The notes under the pieces: generated by a model
Seen by the model: only the letters and a program-made list of their open reading frames with translations
Told to the model about the DNA's origin: nothing
Databases searched by the model: none
Translations under genes and position numbers: made by a program
From: Fimbriimonadaceae bacterium
GTDB lineage: Bacteria; Armatimonadota; Fimbriimonadia; Fimbriimonadales; Fimbriimonadaceae
Length of the DNA stretch: 64,000 bases
Assembly (NCBI GenBank): GCA_019638795.1
Contig: JAHBTB010000008.1
Coordinates: 1 to 64,000, forward strand
Direction: 5' to 3'
In this document: positions 63,887-64,000 of the stretch, in pieces
How positions within the stretch are numbered: position 1 is the first letter of the stretch
Layout of the letters: each line of letters opens with the position of its first letter

Positions 63887-64000
63887 ATGAGCGTCGACTG
63901 GAAGGGCCTGGGCGCCGCGGCGGCATGGACGGCCGTCGCGTCGTTCGTCTCCGAGTTCTTCTATCGAAGAGTCGGACTCCCTGACGTCTCGATCCTCTAT
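63887..64000 (+). CDS. membrane-type protein, 3' end cut by window edge
   Basis: ATG 63887 opens a frame to the window edge (38 codons): MSVDWKGLGAAAAWTAVASF then VSEFFYRRVGLPDVSILY. A hydrophobic segment at about 8-20 suggests a membrane or exported protein. The rest lies outside the window, so no family can be assigned. Confidence 0.55.
   Translation, partial: MSVDWKGLGAAAAWTAVASFVSEFFYRRVGLPDVSILY

Overview
The window is a high-GC bacterial chromosome segment, about 64 kb, densely packed with genes on both strands. No rRNA, tRNA, CRISPR array or insertion sequence could be seen. The gene content suggests Armatimonadota, probably the Fimbriimonadia. It combines a planctomycete-type cytochrome/DUF1553 plus DUF1501 pair, a VPEP-anchored secreted protease, pseudopilin-type exported proteins, an HspR-type heat-shock regulator with dnaJ, sepF next to the YggS gene, ECF sigma/anti-sigma pairs and BlaI/M56 regulators. 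This placement is inference from content, not from a marker search.

Layout. 1-3.1 kb is an A/T-richer accessory zone with a gene cut by the left edge, two related decaying genes, a 39-bp direct repeat and a two-gene TIR-domain cassette. 3.1-4.8 kb is a tightly overlapping Rrf2 regulator / truncated haemoglobin / membrane protein / DUF488 operon with a palindromic operator over the regulator's start codon. 4.8-12 kb holds small stress-type proteins, a secreted metzincin, an MFS transporter and a large subtilase. 12.1-15.3 kb is an NfeD/flotillin/flotillin operon. 15.3-25.3 kb carries a YcaQ-type glycosylase, a frameshifted DinB gene, a tandem GNAT, a gamma-glutamyltransferase homologue, a TIM-barrel/formylglycine-synthase-like fusion, MarR, a sugar isomerase-like protein and an LMW phosphatase. 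25.3-31.8 kb has LacI, trpE, the YggS gene, sepF, pepA and an oxidoreductase. 32-34.4 kb holds a hydrolase and the dnaJ-hspR operon with a HAIR-like element. 34.4-43.5 kb has HDOD, an EF-G paralogue, a GGDEF protein, an RRM protein, NUDIX/lepB and two ECF sigma factors.

43.5-47.3 kb is the PSCyt/DUF1553-DUF1501 pair. 47.3-49.5 kb is an A/T-richer island on the minus strand encoding a CxxC thioredoxin-like membrane protein, a pseudopilin, a secreted peptide with ten cysteines and a membrane-anchored protein. This is the best candidate for an undescribed system here. 49.6-64 kb returns to core functions: gpmA, rpsT, a large unrecognised winged-helix-like protein, GNAT, rpmE type B, ppdK, an M56/BlaI regulatory pair with twin TACGA-N6-TCGTA operators, a cNMP-binding protein, proline dehydrogenase, a glycosyltransferase and canonical fusA, ending in a truncated membrane-protein gene.

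Regulatory architecture is readable in several places: an exact TTGACA-N16-TATAAT promoter, terminators with U-tracts, and operators lying on or right next to start codons, which suggests leaderless transcription of some regulator genes.
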